From the NCBI RefSeq assembly GCF_014649035.1, contig NZ_BMSG01000043.1, positions 1-51,970 of the forward strand: DNA of 51,970 nucleotides. Direction: 5' to 3'. The stretch comes from Streptomyces sindenensis. GTDB lineage: Bacteria > Actinomycetota > Actinomycetes > Streptomycetales > Streptomycetaceae. The notes beneath the pieces were generated by a model. That model did not search any database, had not been told where the DNA came from, and saw only the letters and a list, made by a program, of their open reading frames with translations. Shown here piece after piece: positions 1 to 7,455 of this stretch (position 1 is its first letter; each line of letters opens with the position of its first letter). A program made the translations under genes and the position numbers.

Positions 1-1033
1 CGACGACGAGGCGGCCTCCGGCGTTGAGGGTGGCGCCGGTGACGGTGTCGCCGGTGGTGACTTCCACGGGTACGGACTCGCCGGTGAGCATCGAGGCGTC
101 CACGGCGGACGAGCCCTCGACCACGGTCCCGTCCGTCGCGATCTTCTCCCCGGGACGCACGACGAAGCGGTCCCCGACCTGCAATGCGGAGGTCGGGATC
201 GTCGTCTCGGCGCCGTCGCGCAGGACGGTGACCTCCTTCGCCCCCAGCTCCAGCAGAGCCTTCAGCGCCGCCCCGGCCTTCCGCTTCGAGCGTGCCTCGA
301 AGTAGCGCCCGGCGAGGATGAACGCCGTCACCCCGGCCGCGGCCTCCAGATAGATGTTCCCGGCGCCGTCGCTGCGGGCGATGGTGAACTCGAACGGGTG
401 CGTCATCCCGACCATGCCCGCCGTCCCGAAGAACAGCGCCCACACCGACCACAGGAAGGCCGCCGACGTGCCGACGGAGATCAGCGTGTCCATCGTCGCC
501 GCGCCGTGCTTCGCGTTCGTCCACGCGGCCCGGTGGAACGGCCAGGCGGCGTAGGTGACGACCGGTGCGGCCAGCGTCAGGGAGAGCCACTGCCAGTAGT
601 CGAACTGGAGCGCCGGGACCATCGCCATCGCGATCACCGGTACGGCGAGGAGGACGGCGGTGATCAGCCGCTGGCGCAGGGCGGTGAGCCCGTCGTCGTC
701 GGCCGCGCCCTGATCCGCGGCGGCGTCCTCCGGTGGCGGGGCGGCGGATTCGGCGGCGGGCGGTGCGGGCGGCCGCGCGGTGTAGCCGGTGGCCTCGACC
801 GTCGCGATCAGATCGTCGACGGACACGTCGGCGCCCGCGTAGGTGACCTTCGCCTTCTCGGTGGCGTAGTTCACGGTGGCTTCGACGCCGTCCATCCGGT
901 TGAGCTTCTTCTCGATACGGGCCGCGCACGAGGCGCAGGTCATCCCGCCGATCGCGAGCTCGACCGCGGTGGTTCCGGCGTCGGAGCCGGGGCCGGCGTC
1001 GGTGGTTGCGGTGGTGGCGGAGTGCGCGGACAC
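1..1033 (-). CDS. copA: Copper-translocating P-type ATPase CopA, N-terminal part (3' end outside window)
   Basis: Cu(I)-exporting P1B-type ATPase of the plasma membrane. The GTG start at 1033 follows the ribosome site AGGGAGGA. A heavy-metal-associated domain comes first, with GMTCASC (Cys33, Cys36) as the copper ligands. Transmembrane segments follow, and the actuator-domain motif LTGES lies near position 70. The phosphorylation (DKTG) and ATP-binding domains lie beyond base 1, so I see only about 344 residues. A CsoR-like operator stands just upstream and cutC is transcribed divergently, giving a copper theme. Family assignment is firm. Cu(I) specificity is inferred from the HMA domain and the operator. 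Confidence 0.93.
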   Translation of the reverse strand, partial: MSAHSATTATTDAGPGSDAGTTAVELAIGGMTCASCAARIEKKLNRMDGVEATVNYATEKAKVTYAGADVSVDDLIATVEATGYTARPPAPPAAESAAPPPEDAAADQGAADDDGLTALRQRLITAVLLAVPVIAMAMVPALQFDYWQWLSLTLAAPVVTYAAWPFHRAAWTNAKHGAATMDTLISVGTSAAFLWSVWALFFGTAGMVGMTHPFEFTIARSDGAGNIYLEAAAGVTAFILAGRYFEARSKRKAGAALKALLELGAKEVTVLRDGAETTIPTSALQVGDRFVVRPGEKIATDGTVVEGSSAVDASMLTGESVPVEVTTGDTVTGATLNAGGRLVV

Positions 1034-1057
1034 GGGGGTCCTCCCTGAAGCCGTCCC

Positions 1058-1078
1058 AGATACCCCTAGGGGGTATCT
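1058..1078. promoter_or_regulatory. CsoR-type copper operator upstream of copA
   Basis: Perfect inverted repeat with arms AGATACCCC and GGGGTATCT around a TAG centre. The TACCCC/GGGGTA form is the known CsoR operator type of actinobacteria. It lies 25 bp before the copA start codon. A degenerate partner, GTATACCCCCCTCCCCTATG, sits at 1093-1112. Copper-relieved repression of copA by CsoR is inferred. No csoR gene is in the window. Confidence 0.75.
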
Positions 1079-1230
1079 CTGTCTTCTCCCATGTATACCC
1101 CCCTCCCCTATGAAGTGCAAGGCGTGGCGGGAGGGGTCCGTCACCCGCATGCGGGGCCGGGTCGCGCTCCGCCGTACCTGTGCGTTCAGATAGAGGGCTG
1201 CGCCGCCGGTCGGCCACCCGTAGGCTGGTC

Positions 1231-1246
1231 ATTGGACTAGACCTAT
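1231..1246. promoter_or_regulatory. Candidate DasR (dre) operator at the cutC promoter
   Basis: ATTGGACTAGACCTAT matches the dre consensus ANTGGTCTAGACCANT at most informative positions and keeps the CTAGACC core. A -10-like TAGGCT at 1221-1226 lies directly before it, so the site would cover the transcription start. The left arm carries an A where the consensus has T. Control by DasR is a hypothesis. Confidence 0.4.
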
Positions 1247-1324
1247 AGCCGTGTAGGTCGGCAGCCGTGCAGATCGCCGGCTGTGTATCGGACCTGTCGC
1301 TGTGTATCGGAGGAATGGGGACCC

Positions 1325-2014
1325 ATGAGCAACCGTGCAGTCCTGGAGGTGATCGCTCTCGACGCGGAGGACGCGGTCGCCGCTCAGGCCGGTGGTGCAG
1401 ACCGCCTGGAACTGGTCACCGACATGGCCGCCGACGGTCTCACCCCGTCCCGGGAGACCTTCGCGGCGATCAGGTCCGCCGTGGACATCCCGCTGCGCGT
1501 GATGCTCAGGACGGCGGACGGATTCGCCGCCGGTGACATCGACGTCCTGGTCGGCCGGGCCCGTGAGCTGCGGGAGGCAGGGGCCGACGAGTTCGTGTTC
1601 GGCTTCCTGGATACGGAGGGCCACGCCGATCTCGTCGCCGTCGAGCGGCTCGTCGCCGAGCTGGACGGCTGCCGTTGGACGTTCCACCGGGCGATCGACC
1701 GGGCCACGGACCGGGACGCCCTGCGCAAGCAGCTCGCGGACCTGCCGGGCCTCGACACGTTCCTCACGGCGGGCTCCCCGGCCGGGGTGGACGCCGGAAT
1801 CCCGACCCTCCTGGCCGAGGCGGCCCGGAGCGGCGAGCCGGGATACCAGGCGCGGATCCTGGTCGGCGGCGGCCTCCACCTGCACCACCTGCCCCAGCTG
1901 CTGGCGGCACGGATCGACGCGTTCCACATCGGCGGCGCGGCCCGCCCCGCGGGCTGGTCGGCCCCGGTCGACGCGGCGGCGGTACGGGAGTGGCGGAAGG
2001 TGCTGGACGGCTGA
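1325..2014 (+). CDS. cutC: CutC family copper homeostasis protein
   Basis: 229-aa protein of the CutC family (PF03932), a cytoplasmic TIM-barrel protein linked to copper homeostasis, though its biochemical role is unsettled. The N-terminus VLEVIALDAEDAVAAQAGGA followed by DRLELVTDMAADGLTPS is diagnostic. Also visible is VGGGLHLHHLPQLLA near the C-terminus. The ATG at 1325 is preceded by GGAGGA at 1309-1314. An upstream in-frame ATG at 1283 lacks a ribosome site. It is divergent from copA. Length is normal for the family. The promoter carries a dre-like site, which would tie it to N-acetylglucosamine signalling rather than copper alone. Confidence 0.92.
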   Translation: MSNRAVLEVIALDAEDAVAAQAGGADRLELVTDMAADGLTPSRETFAAIRSAVDIPLRVMLRTADGFAAGDIDVLVGRARELREAGADEFVFGFLDTEGHADLVAVERLVAELDGCRWTFHRAIDRATDRDALRKQLADLPGLDTFLTAGSPAGVDAGIPTLLAEAARSGEPGYQARILVGGGLHLHHLPQLLAARIDAFHIGGAARPAGWSAPVDAAAVREWRKVLDG

Positions 2015-2031
2015 GGCGCGACGGGGGGCGA

Positions 2032-2063
2032 GGGCGGGACTCAGGGACCGGAGAACCCCGCCC
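2032..2063. terminator. Possible bidirectional terminator between cutC and helD
   Basis: GGGCGGG at 2032-2038 can pair with CCCGCCC at 2057-2063 across an 18-nt loop, in the 60-bp gap between two convergent genes. There is no U-tract, so this rests on position and pairing only. Confidence 0.35.
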
Positions 2064-2074
2064 CCCCCACGGGC

Positions 2075-4168
2075 TCACGCCGCCAGCGCCTCCGGCAACG
2101 GAGCCGCGTGCAGCACGGTCAGCCCCGACACCGCACGGGTCAGCGCCACGTACAGCCGCCGCAACCCGGTCCGCTCGTCCGGCTCGCCGTCCACCACGGC
2201 CCCCGGCTCGTCCAGCACCACGTAGTCGTACTCCAGGCCCTTCGCCAGCGACGCGGGCACCAGCGTCAGCCGGGACGCGGCGGTGGTCTCCTCACCGGGC
2301 GACAGATACGCGTGCCCCGCCGCCTCCAGCGCCGCACCCAGCACCGGGATGCGGGCGTCGGCGGCGATCAGCCCGATCGACCCCTCGTGGCGCAGCGACT
2401 CCTCGCAGGCGGCGACGACGGCCGCGTCCAGCTCGTCCGCCGACGCCACCTCCCGTACGGCCAACGACCCCGGAGACTCCCGCACCGACTCCACCGCGGC
2501 CAGCCCCGGCGAGATCGCGGGCAGCAGCCGGGAGGCGTACGCGATGACCTCGCGCGGCACGCGGAAACCGGCCGTCAGCTCCTCCACCACCGCGTCCGCC
2601 TTGCCCAGGTGGAACAGCGCCTCGCTCCAGCTCTCCGTGGACCACGGCGTCGTCCCCTGCGCGAGGTCGCCGAGGACGGTGGCCGAACCGGTCGAGCAGC
2701 GCCGCCCCACCGCCCGGTACTGCATGGGGGACAGGTCCTGCGCCTCGTCGAGCACGACATGGCCGAGCGAGTGCGTACGGGCGACCAGGTCGCCGGCCTC
2801 GTCGATCAGCACGGCGTCGGCGGCCGACCACTTCGCGGACTTCACACTGCGGGCGGGCTTCGCCCACAGCAGCCGCTTCTGCTCCTCCTCGCTCAGCAGC
2901 CCCTCCGCGTGCGCGGCCAGGAACTCCGCGTCGGACAGCAGCCGCAGCACGACCTTCGCCGGGTCCACGGCGGGCCAGACGGCCTTGACGGCCGCCTTCA
3001 CGGCGGGGTTGCGGGCCACCGCGTTCTGCACCCGGTCGTCGGGGGCCTCCCCGGCCTCCTCCATCCGTACGAGGACGGCGTGGGCGATCCGCTGCGGCAG
3101 CGCCTCGTGCGCGGCCCCGTACCGCATGTCGCGGGAGAGCAGCTCGTCGACCATCTCCTGGATCTCGTACGCGGGCACGCGCCAGCGCCGGGAGCCGCGC
3201 ACCACGACGACCGGCTCGACGGGAGCGGTCACATGCGAGCGGATGGCCCGCCGCAGCACCTCGGCCATGCGGGCGTCGCCCTTGACGACGGCGGTGGCCG
3301 CCTCGTCCTCGCCCCGGACCTCGACGCCGGTGCGCACCAGGTCGTCGACGGTGGCCTGCTTCACCTCCAGCTCGCCGAGGGCGGGCAGCACCTGCTCGAT
3401 GTAGTGGAGGAAGGAACGGTTCGGCCCGATGACGAGGGTGCCGGTGCGGGCGAGCCGCTCGCGGTGCGCGTACAGCAGGTACGCCACCCGGTGCAGGCCC
3501 ACGGCGGTCTTCCCGGTGCCCGGCCCGCCCTGCACGCAGACGGTGCCGCCGAGCCTGCTGCGGACGATCTCGTCCTGCTCGGGCTGGATGGTGGCGACGA
3601 TGTCGCGCATCGGGCCGACGCGGGGCCGCTCGATCTCCGCCTGGAGGAGCCGGCTGGTGTGCTCGGCCTCCGCCGGGTCGGTGAGGTGCTCGTCCTCGTA
3701 CGCGGTCAGCTCGCCGCCGGTGTAGCCGAAGCGGCGGCGCAGCCCCACGTCCTGGGGGTTCGTGCGGGACGCCTGGTAGTACGGCTGGGAGACCGGCGCA
3801 CGCCAGTCGATGACCATGGGGTCCCCGGCGGCGTCGTGGACGTGCCGGCGGCCGATGTAGAACCGCTCGCCGTCCGCGCCCTCGGCCAGCTCGCCGCCGA
3901 CGGCGTGCAGATAGTCGAGGCGGCCGAAGAACAGCGGGGTGTGCGAGAGATCGGCGAGCGCCTTGATGCGGTCGTCGATCTGGGACTGGAGCACCGCGGC
4001 GTTGACCCAGTTCGCGGTGACGTCGCGGATGTCGAGGGCCTGGACGTCCTCGCGCATCCCGCGCAGTGCGGCGCGGGATGCGGCGAGATGGGCGCGCTCG
4101 TGCGCCAGGGGGTCGGTGGTGCCCGTGGGATCGGGGGTGGAATCGCTCTCTGCTACGTGCGCGGGCAC
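2075..4168 (-). CDS. HelD-like superfamily 1 helicase/ATPase acting on RNA polymerase
   Basis: 697-aa UvrD/Rep-type ATPase of the actinobacterial HelD/HelR kind. Walker A GGPGTGKT lies at about residues 214-221 and Walker B/motif II VVLDEAQDLSPMQ near residue 470. The C-terminal motif RRLYVALTRAVSGLTVLH is motif VI-like. The N-terminal coiled-coil region and the HVHDAAGDPMVIDWRAPVSQ block are typical of HelD rather than UvrD. HelD proteins pull RNA polymerase from stalled complexes, and HelR members protect it from rifamycins. The GTG at 4168 has GGAGG 8 nt upstream. I see no rifamycin-associated element in the 400 bp upstream, so resistance is not implied. Confidence 0.88.
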   Translation of the reverse strand: MPAHVAESDSTPDPTGTTDPLAHERAHLAASRAALRGMREDVQALDIRDVTANWVNAAVLQSQIDDRIKALADLSHTPLFFGRLDYLHAVGGELAEGADGERFYIGRRHVHDAAGDPMVIDWRAPVSQPYYQASRTNPQDVGLRRRFGYTGGELTAYEDEHLTDPAEAEHTSRLLQAEIERPRVGPMRDIVATIQPEQDEIVRSRLGGTVCVQGGPGTGKTAVGLHRVAYLLYAHRERLARTGTLVIGPNRSFLHYIEQVLPALGELEVKQATVDDLVRTGVEVRGEDEAATAVVKGDARMAEVLRRAIRSHVTAPVEPVVVVRGSRRWRVPAYEIQEMVDELLSRDMRYGAAHEALPQRIAHAVLVRMEEAGEAPDDRVQNAVARNPAVKAAVKAVWPAVDPAKVVLRLLSDAEFLAAHAEGLLSEEEQKRLLWAKPARSVKSAKWSAADAVLIDEAGDLVARTHSLGHVVLDEAQDLSPMQYRAVGRRCSTGSATVLGDLAQGTTPWSTESWSEALFHLGKADAVVEELTAGFRVPREVIAYASRLLPAISPGLAAVESVRESPGSLAVREVASADELDAAVVAACEESLRHEGSIGLIAADARIPVLGAALEAAGHAYLSPGEETTAASRLTLVPASLAKGLEYDYVVLDEPGAVVDGEPDERTGLRRLYVALTRAVSGLTVLHAAPLPEALAA

Positions 4169-4570
4169 GGTGTTGCCTCCGGCTCTTCAACGCAGGACGG
4201 CGGACCGCGCGCCGACGCCGGCCGGGGCCGGGCGGGGCGGTCCGCTCGGAAGGTTGGTTCGCGTGGGTGCCGTCCGGTTTCCGTCCGGCCGGCGGCGCTC
4301 CCCCGGCTGCCGGCAGCGAAGGGCCGGTACCACGGTGCGGGAGGCGGGCAGACCGGCGATTGTAGCCACAGGGCGGCGGACGGGCGAAACGAATTACGGG
4401 GCTCCGCCGCGCAGCGGACCGTACGCGGGCTCCACCCGGGGGAGTGCGTCCAAGGGATACCCGTAGGGGATGCCGGGCCCCGGCATGGCACCGCAGACCT
4501 ACCCGCCCGCTCACCGGCTTCCGTCTGCGGGCCGACGCGCCCGAACGGGTGACGGGAGCACCATGGATAC
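4169..4570. other. 402-bp divergent intergenic region between helD and the 62-aa gene
   Basis: Holds the promoters of two divergent genes. Visible elements are an inverted repeat ATGCCGG/CCGGCAT at 4470-4486 and, just before it, GATACCCGTAGGGGAT at 4456-4471, which loosely resembles the CsoR operator upstream of copA. I see no gene or RNA that I can support here. Confidence 0.5.
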
Positions 4571-4759
4571 ATGAGCACAGCGACCCTGAACCCACGCACG
4601 ACCGGCCCCGCGCACGGCGCGACCGCGGTGACCGGCGACCACCGACCCCACCGCGTCGGCGACGCGCTGCGCGCCGTGAAGGTCTTCGTGACGACGGCGT
4701 TCGGCGTCGTCGTCCTGGGGGAGTACGCGGAAGAGGCGGGCGTACGGCGGGCCCGCTGA
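4571..4759 (+). CDS. 62-aa conserved hypothetical protein
   Basis: Small protein MSTATLNPRTT... ending in VGDALRAVKVFVTTAFGVVVLGEYAEEAGVRR. Residues 33-50 form a short hydrophobic amphipathic stretch (LRAVKVFVTTAFGVVVLG) followed by an acidic patch. I do not recognise a family. A similar small protein next to XPB occurs in other Streptomyces as far as I recall. It is convergent with XPB with only 25 bp between them. The ribosome site is weak (GACGGGAG about 8 nt before the ATG), which lowers certainty. Confidence 0.6.
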   Translation: MSTATLNPRTTGPAHGATAVTGDHRPHRVGDALRAVKVFVTTAFGVVVLGEYAEEAGVRRAR

Positions 4760-4784
4760 GGCCCCGCCGTATCCCTCCTGTTCC

Positions 4785-6428
4785 TCAGCTCTCCGCGAGC
4801 AGCTCGTCCGCGTCGACGATCCGGTACGCGTACCCCTGCTCGGCCAGGAAGCGCTGGCGGTGCGCCGCGAAGTCCTGGTCGATGGTGTCGCGGGCGACGA
4901 CCGAGTAGAACCGGGCCTCGTGCCCGTCGGCCTTCGGCCGCAGGACGCGGCCGAGACGCTGGGCCTCCTCCTGGCGGGACCCGAAGGTGCCGGAGACCTG
5001 GATGGCGACGGTCGCTTCCGGCAGGTCGATGGAGAAGTTGGCGACCTTGGAGACGACGAGGACGCTGATCTCCCCGTTCCGGAACGCGTCGAAGAGCTTC
5101 TCGCGCTGGGCGTTGCTGGTCTCGCCCTTGATGACGGGCGCGTCCAGGTGTTCCCCCAGCTCATCGAGCTGGTCGATGTACTGCCCGATGACGAGGGTCT
5201 GCTCGCCCCGGTGCTTGCGCACCAGTGCCTCGGTCACCTTCCGCTTGGTGGCGGTGGTGGCGCAGAACCGGTACTTCTCCTCCGTCTCGGCGGTCGCGTA
5301 GGCGAGCCGCTCGGAGTCGGTGAGGTTGACGCGGACCTCGACGCAGTCGGCGGGCGCGATGTAGCCCTGCGCCTCGATCTCCTTCCAGGGCGCGTCGAAC
5401 CGCTTGGGCCCGATGAGCGAGAACACGTCGGACTCCCGCCCGTCCTCCCGCACGAGGGTCGCGGTCAGCCCGAGCCGCCGCCGGGCCTGGAGATCGGCGG
5501 TGAACTTGAAGACGGGGGCGGGCAGCAGATGCACCTCGTCGTAGACGACCAGCCCCCAGTCGCGGGAGTCGAAGAGCTCCAGATGCGGGTAGACGCCCTT
5601 CCGCCGGGTGGTCAGCACCTGGTAGGTGGCGATGGTGACCGGCCGGATCTCCTTCTTCGTACCGCTGTACTCGCCGATCTCGTCCTCGGTGAGCGAGGTC
5701 CGCTTCACCAGCTCGTGCTTCCACTGCCGGGCGGAGACGGTGTTGGTGACGAGGATGAGCGTGGTGGCCTTCGCCTCGGCCATGGCACCGGCGCCGACGA
5801 GAGTCTTGCCCGCCCCGCACGGCAGCACGACCACCCCCGACCCACCGTGCCAGAACCCCTCGACGGCCTGCTTCTGGTACGGCCGCAGCGCCCAGCCGTC
5901 CTCGGCCAGCTCGATCGGGTGGGCTTCGCCGTCGACGTAACCGGCGAGGTCCTCGGCGGGCCATCCGAGCTTGAGCAGCGTCTGCTTGACCTGCCCGCGC
6001 TCGGAGGGGTGCACGGCCACGGTGTCCGGGTCGATCCGGGCGCCGACCAGCGGCTGGACCTTCTTCGACCGGAGGATCTCCTCCAGCACGGGCCGGTCGG
6101 TGGTGGTGAGGACGAGCCCGTGCACGGGGTGCTTGGACAGGGTGAGCCGCCCGTACCGCGCCATCGTCTCGGCGATGTCGACCAGGAGCGCGTGCGGCAC
6201 GGGATACCGGGAGTACTCGACGAGCGCGTCGACGACCTGCTCGGCGTCGTGCCCGGCGGCGCGGGCGTTCCACAGCCCGAGCGGGGTGACCCGGTAGGTG
6301 TGGATGTGCTCGGGCGCACGCTCCAGCTCCGCGAACGGCGCGATGGCACGACGGCAGGCCTCGGCCAGGTCGTGGTCGACTTCGAGGAGCAGCGTCTTGT
6401 CGCTCTGGACGATGAGGGGTCCGGTCAC
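4785..6428 (-). CDS. DNA repair helicase XPB (ERCC3-type)
   Basis: 547-aa superfamily 2 helicase, the bacterial XPB. The N-terminal XPB domain (MutS-I-like damage-recognition region) spans about residues 1-170. Walker A LPCGAGKT lies at 202-209, DEVH at 297-300, and the XPB-specific RED motif at 327-329 (LVREDGRE). The second RecA domain carries GSRQEEAQRLGRVLRP (motif VI). Bacterial XPB is a 3'-5' DNA helicase implicated in repair. The start chosen is GTG 6428 (VTGPLIVQSDKTLL), where family similarity begins. The frame is open further upstream but the added 65 residues look non-homologous. A large XPB-N-like/WYL gene lies two genes upstream on the same strand. Confidence 0.95.
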   Translation of the reverse strand: MTGPLIVQSDKTLLLEVDHDLAEACRRAIAPFAELERAPEHIHTYRVTPLGLWNARAAGHDAEQVVDALVEYSRYPVPHALLVDIAETMARYGRLTLSKHPVHGLVLTTTDRPVLEEILRSKKVQPLVGARIDPDTVAVHPSERGQVKQTLLKLGWPAEDLAGYVDGEAHPIELAEDGWALRPYQKQAVEGFWHGGSGVVVLPCGAGKTLVGAGAMAEAKATTLILVTNTVSARQWKHELVKRTSLTEDEIGEYSGTKKEIRPVTIATYQVLTTRRKGVYPHLELFDSRDWGLVVYDEVHLLPAPVFKFTADLQARRRLGLTATLVREDGRESDVFSLIGPKRFDAPWKEIEAQGYIAPADCVEVRVNLTDSERLAYATAETEEKYRFCATTATKRKVTEALVRKHRGEQTLVIGQYIDQLDELGEHLDAPVIKGETSNAQREKLFDAFRNGEISVLVVSKVANFSIDLPEATVAIQVSGTFGSRQEEAQRLGRVLRPKADGHEARFYSVVARDTIDQDFAAHRQRFLAEQGYAYRIVDADELLAES

Positions 6429-6653
6429 GCGCTTCGGCCCTTTCTGCGGGGTACGGCCACGGCTGCGGCCAAACGTCCAGTGTGCCGCATCCGGCGGCGG
6501 GACGGGATGGGCCGATGTGCCGGGGCTCGGCTCTCCAGGATCCGCCGCACCGGGGAGTGTGCTGCCCCCGGTGTTCGCCCACCGGGCGATCGGGCGGCCC
6601 CGGTGGATGGGTGGCTGATACAAAGAGGTGCGTGCCGGCAGGGCGCCGGGGCC

Positions 6654-7406
6654 TCAGGCCCCGCGCCGCTGCGGCCCGAACCGCACCGGAACACCCGGGG
6701 AGTACAGCACGCTCAGCGGCCCCCCGACGGGCGCGGGCAGCCCGCCCGCCGCGATCAGATCCTCGTCGCACTCCAGCAGCTCCGCCCGGTGGAGCGGCCA
6801 CCGGGGGTGGACGTTGGGGAGGTAGGCGGTCCGCCCGAGGAGCGAGGTGTGCAGGGCCCAACGGGCGGTCAGGAAGTGCTCCAGCGGGGTGGGCTCGGCG
6901 ATCGCGTCACCGGGCCGGAGCACGATCCTGCTCCGTGCCCCGCGCGGACCGGGCCACCGGCGCCCGCTCGTGTACGTGACGGTGTCGCCGGACCGCTCGA
7001 TGGCCATGCGGGACCACACGTAAGGCAACCGGACCGCGGCCCGCGCCACGATGACCGGGATGAGCCGGGAGGCGTCCAGGGAGCGGAAGACGACGGCGCG
7101 CCGCCCGCGTCCGTCGACGGAGTAGAGCCGGACATTGGTCTCGGGAAAGGTCCCCAGGTACGGAATCCCCGGCAGCCCGAGCACCCCCACCCGGTACATC
7201 CGGAACGCCACCAGCCCCACGTACGTCGTCGCCCCGTCGAAGGTGTCGGGCACCGTCCCCGGCGGCAGCAGCGGCGCCACGTCCGCCGGGTCGGCCGCCC
7301 AGTGCAGGAACGCCAGATCCCGCCAGGACTGCGTGAGCAGCGGAGGCATGGGCGCACCGGGCGGGTGCGGCGACACCGGTTCGGGGAGCCGGTCAGTGAA
7401 GGACAT
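6654..7406 (-). CDS. DUF2071 (YqjF-like) protein
   Basis: 250-aa protein of the DUF2071/YqjF family. Characteristic segments are the early WRDLAFLHWAADPADVAPLLPPG, then YVGLVAFRMYRVG, LPGIPYLGTFPETNVR and the C-terminal LYSPGVPVRFGPQ. The family fold resembles acetoacetate decarboxylase, but the biochemical role is unknown. The start ATG 7406 has no clear ribosome site. GATGCT ending 6 nt upstream could act as a -10 box for a leaderless mRNA. It sits between XPB and its large neighbour on the same strand. Confidence 0.85.
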   Translation of the reverse strand: MSFTDRLPEPVSPHPPGAPMPPLLTQSWRDLAFLHWAADPADVAPLLPPGTVPDTFDGATTYVGLVAFRMYRVGVLGLPGIPYLGTFPETNVRLYSVDGRGRRAVVFRSLDASRLIPVIVARAAVRLPYVWSRMAIERSGDTVTYTSGRRWPGPRGARSRIVLRPGDAIAEPTPLEHFLTARWALHTSLLGRTAYLPNVHPRWPLHRAELLECDEDLIAAGGLPAPVGGPLSVLYSPGVPVRFGPQRRGA

Positions 7407-7455
7407 GCCCGCAGCATCGCAGACGGACCCGCCTGCCGACGGGGTGCGGCCGCCG

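Noticed and set aside
2108..4552. Very long open frame antisense to the HelD-like gene
   Set aside because: High G+C leaves open frames opposite real genes. The translation is rich in Arg, Gly and Pro with no domain, while the minus strand gives a complete ATPase.
4169..4570. Rifamycin-associated element upstream of helD
   Set aside because: The conserved element could not be recognised by eye in this stretch.
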